Below are positions 6,161 through 6,254 of a stretch of DNA of 6,254 nucleotides, one piece after another. This DNA is from AC-32 sp035455605 (GTDB lineage Bacteria; Actinomycetota; Thermoleophilia; Gaiellales; Gaiellaceae): assembly GCA_035455605.1 (NCBI GenBank), contig DATIER010000282.1, positions 1 to 6,254 of the forward strand, given 5' to 3'. Position 1 is the first letter of the stretch. The number at the start of each line of letters is the position of its first letter. The notes below the pieces were generated by a model, which saw only the letters and a program-made list of their open reading frames with translations, did not search any database and was not told the DNA's origin. A program made the position numbers and the translations under genes.

Positions 6161-6254
6161 CCTGTCGGCGCTCGCCCTCGAAGCCGAAGCCGTTGCGCCC
6201 GTCGAGCCCGAGGATCGAGACGCTCGTGCCGGTACGGCGGGTCTTCAGCCCGGA
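6159..6254 (+). repeat. 96-base direct repeat, copy 2 (window end, probable artefact)
   Basis: Exact copy of 5699-5794 running to the last base of the window. In the ATPase frame it reads out of phase, Arg/Ser/Ala-rich and with a TGA stop, so it does not encode the missing Walker A half. Its true right boundary is unknown because it reaches the end. An assembly loop at a contig end is the simplest cause; a real tandem duplication with a 460-base unit is the alternative. Confidence 0.95.

Noticed and set aside
1..6254. Circular element or plasmid suggested by the terminal repeat
   Set aside because: The end repeats an internal stretch (5699-5794), not the beginning of the window, so it does not indicate a closed circle. 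No replication, mobilisation or phage gene is present.

Overview
The window looks like a fragment of a high-GC actinobacterial chromosome. The secreted proteins (a signal-peptide propeller-like protein, and an M1 peptidase with Ig-like and FIMAH-like tail domains) and the DUF998-type membrane protein resemble those of soil Thermoleophilia or related Actinobacteria. That placement is an inference from protein style, not from a marker gene. I see no tRNA, rRNA, CRISPR array, transposase or phage gene.

Layout. Bases 1-267 (minus) hold the first 89 codons of a DUF998-like membrane protein that runs off the left edge. A 168-base divergent spacer separates it from a plus-strand gene (436-1656) for a secreted, propeller-like protein of unknown function. 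That gene converges on a minus-strand block, and a GC-rich hairpin (1665-1697) lies exactly 8 bases from each of the two stop codons. The block, read right to left, is: a NodI-like ABC ATPase with its 5' part missing (5651-6160), a NodJ-like ABC-2 permease (4857-5651), a small SRPBCC/START-like protein (4390-4833), and a large secreted M1-family metallopeptidase (1706-4300).

How the genes work together. ATPase and permease overlap by one base (TGATG), and the SRPBCC gene starts 23 bases after the permease stop, so these three probably form one transcript encoding an ABC-2 exporter and a hydrophobic-ligand-binding accessory protein. A hairpin over the SRPBCC stop codon and an 89-base spacer with a strong ribosome binding site precede the peptidase, so it may be transcribed partly or wholly on its own. 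The substrates of the exporter and of the SRPBCC protein cannot be read from the sequence.

The main anomaly is at the right end. The last 96 bases (6159-6254) are an exact direct copy of 5699-5794, which lies inside the C-terminal coding part of the same ATPase gene. The copy replaces the Walker A half of the ATPase and is read in another frame. A contig-end assembly artefact is the simplest explanation, although a real 460-base tandem duplication cannot be excluded from sequence alone. I did not find a convincing undescribed system. The genes are recognisable families, with some unusual details noted in the findings.
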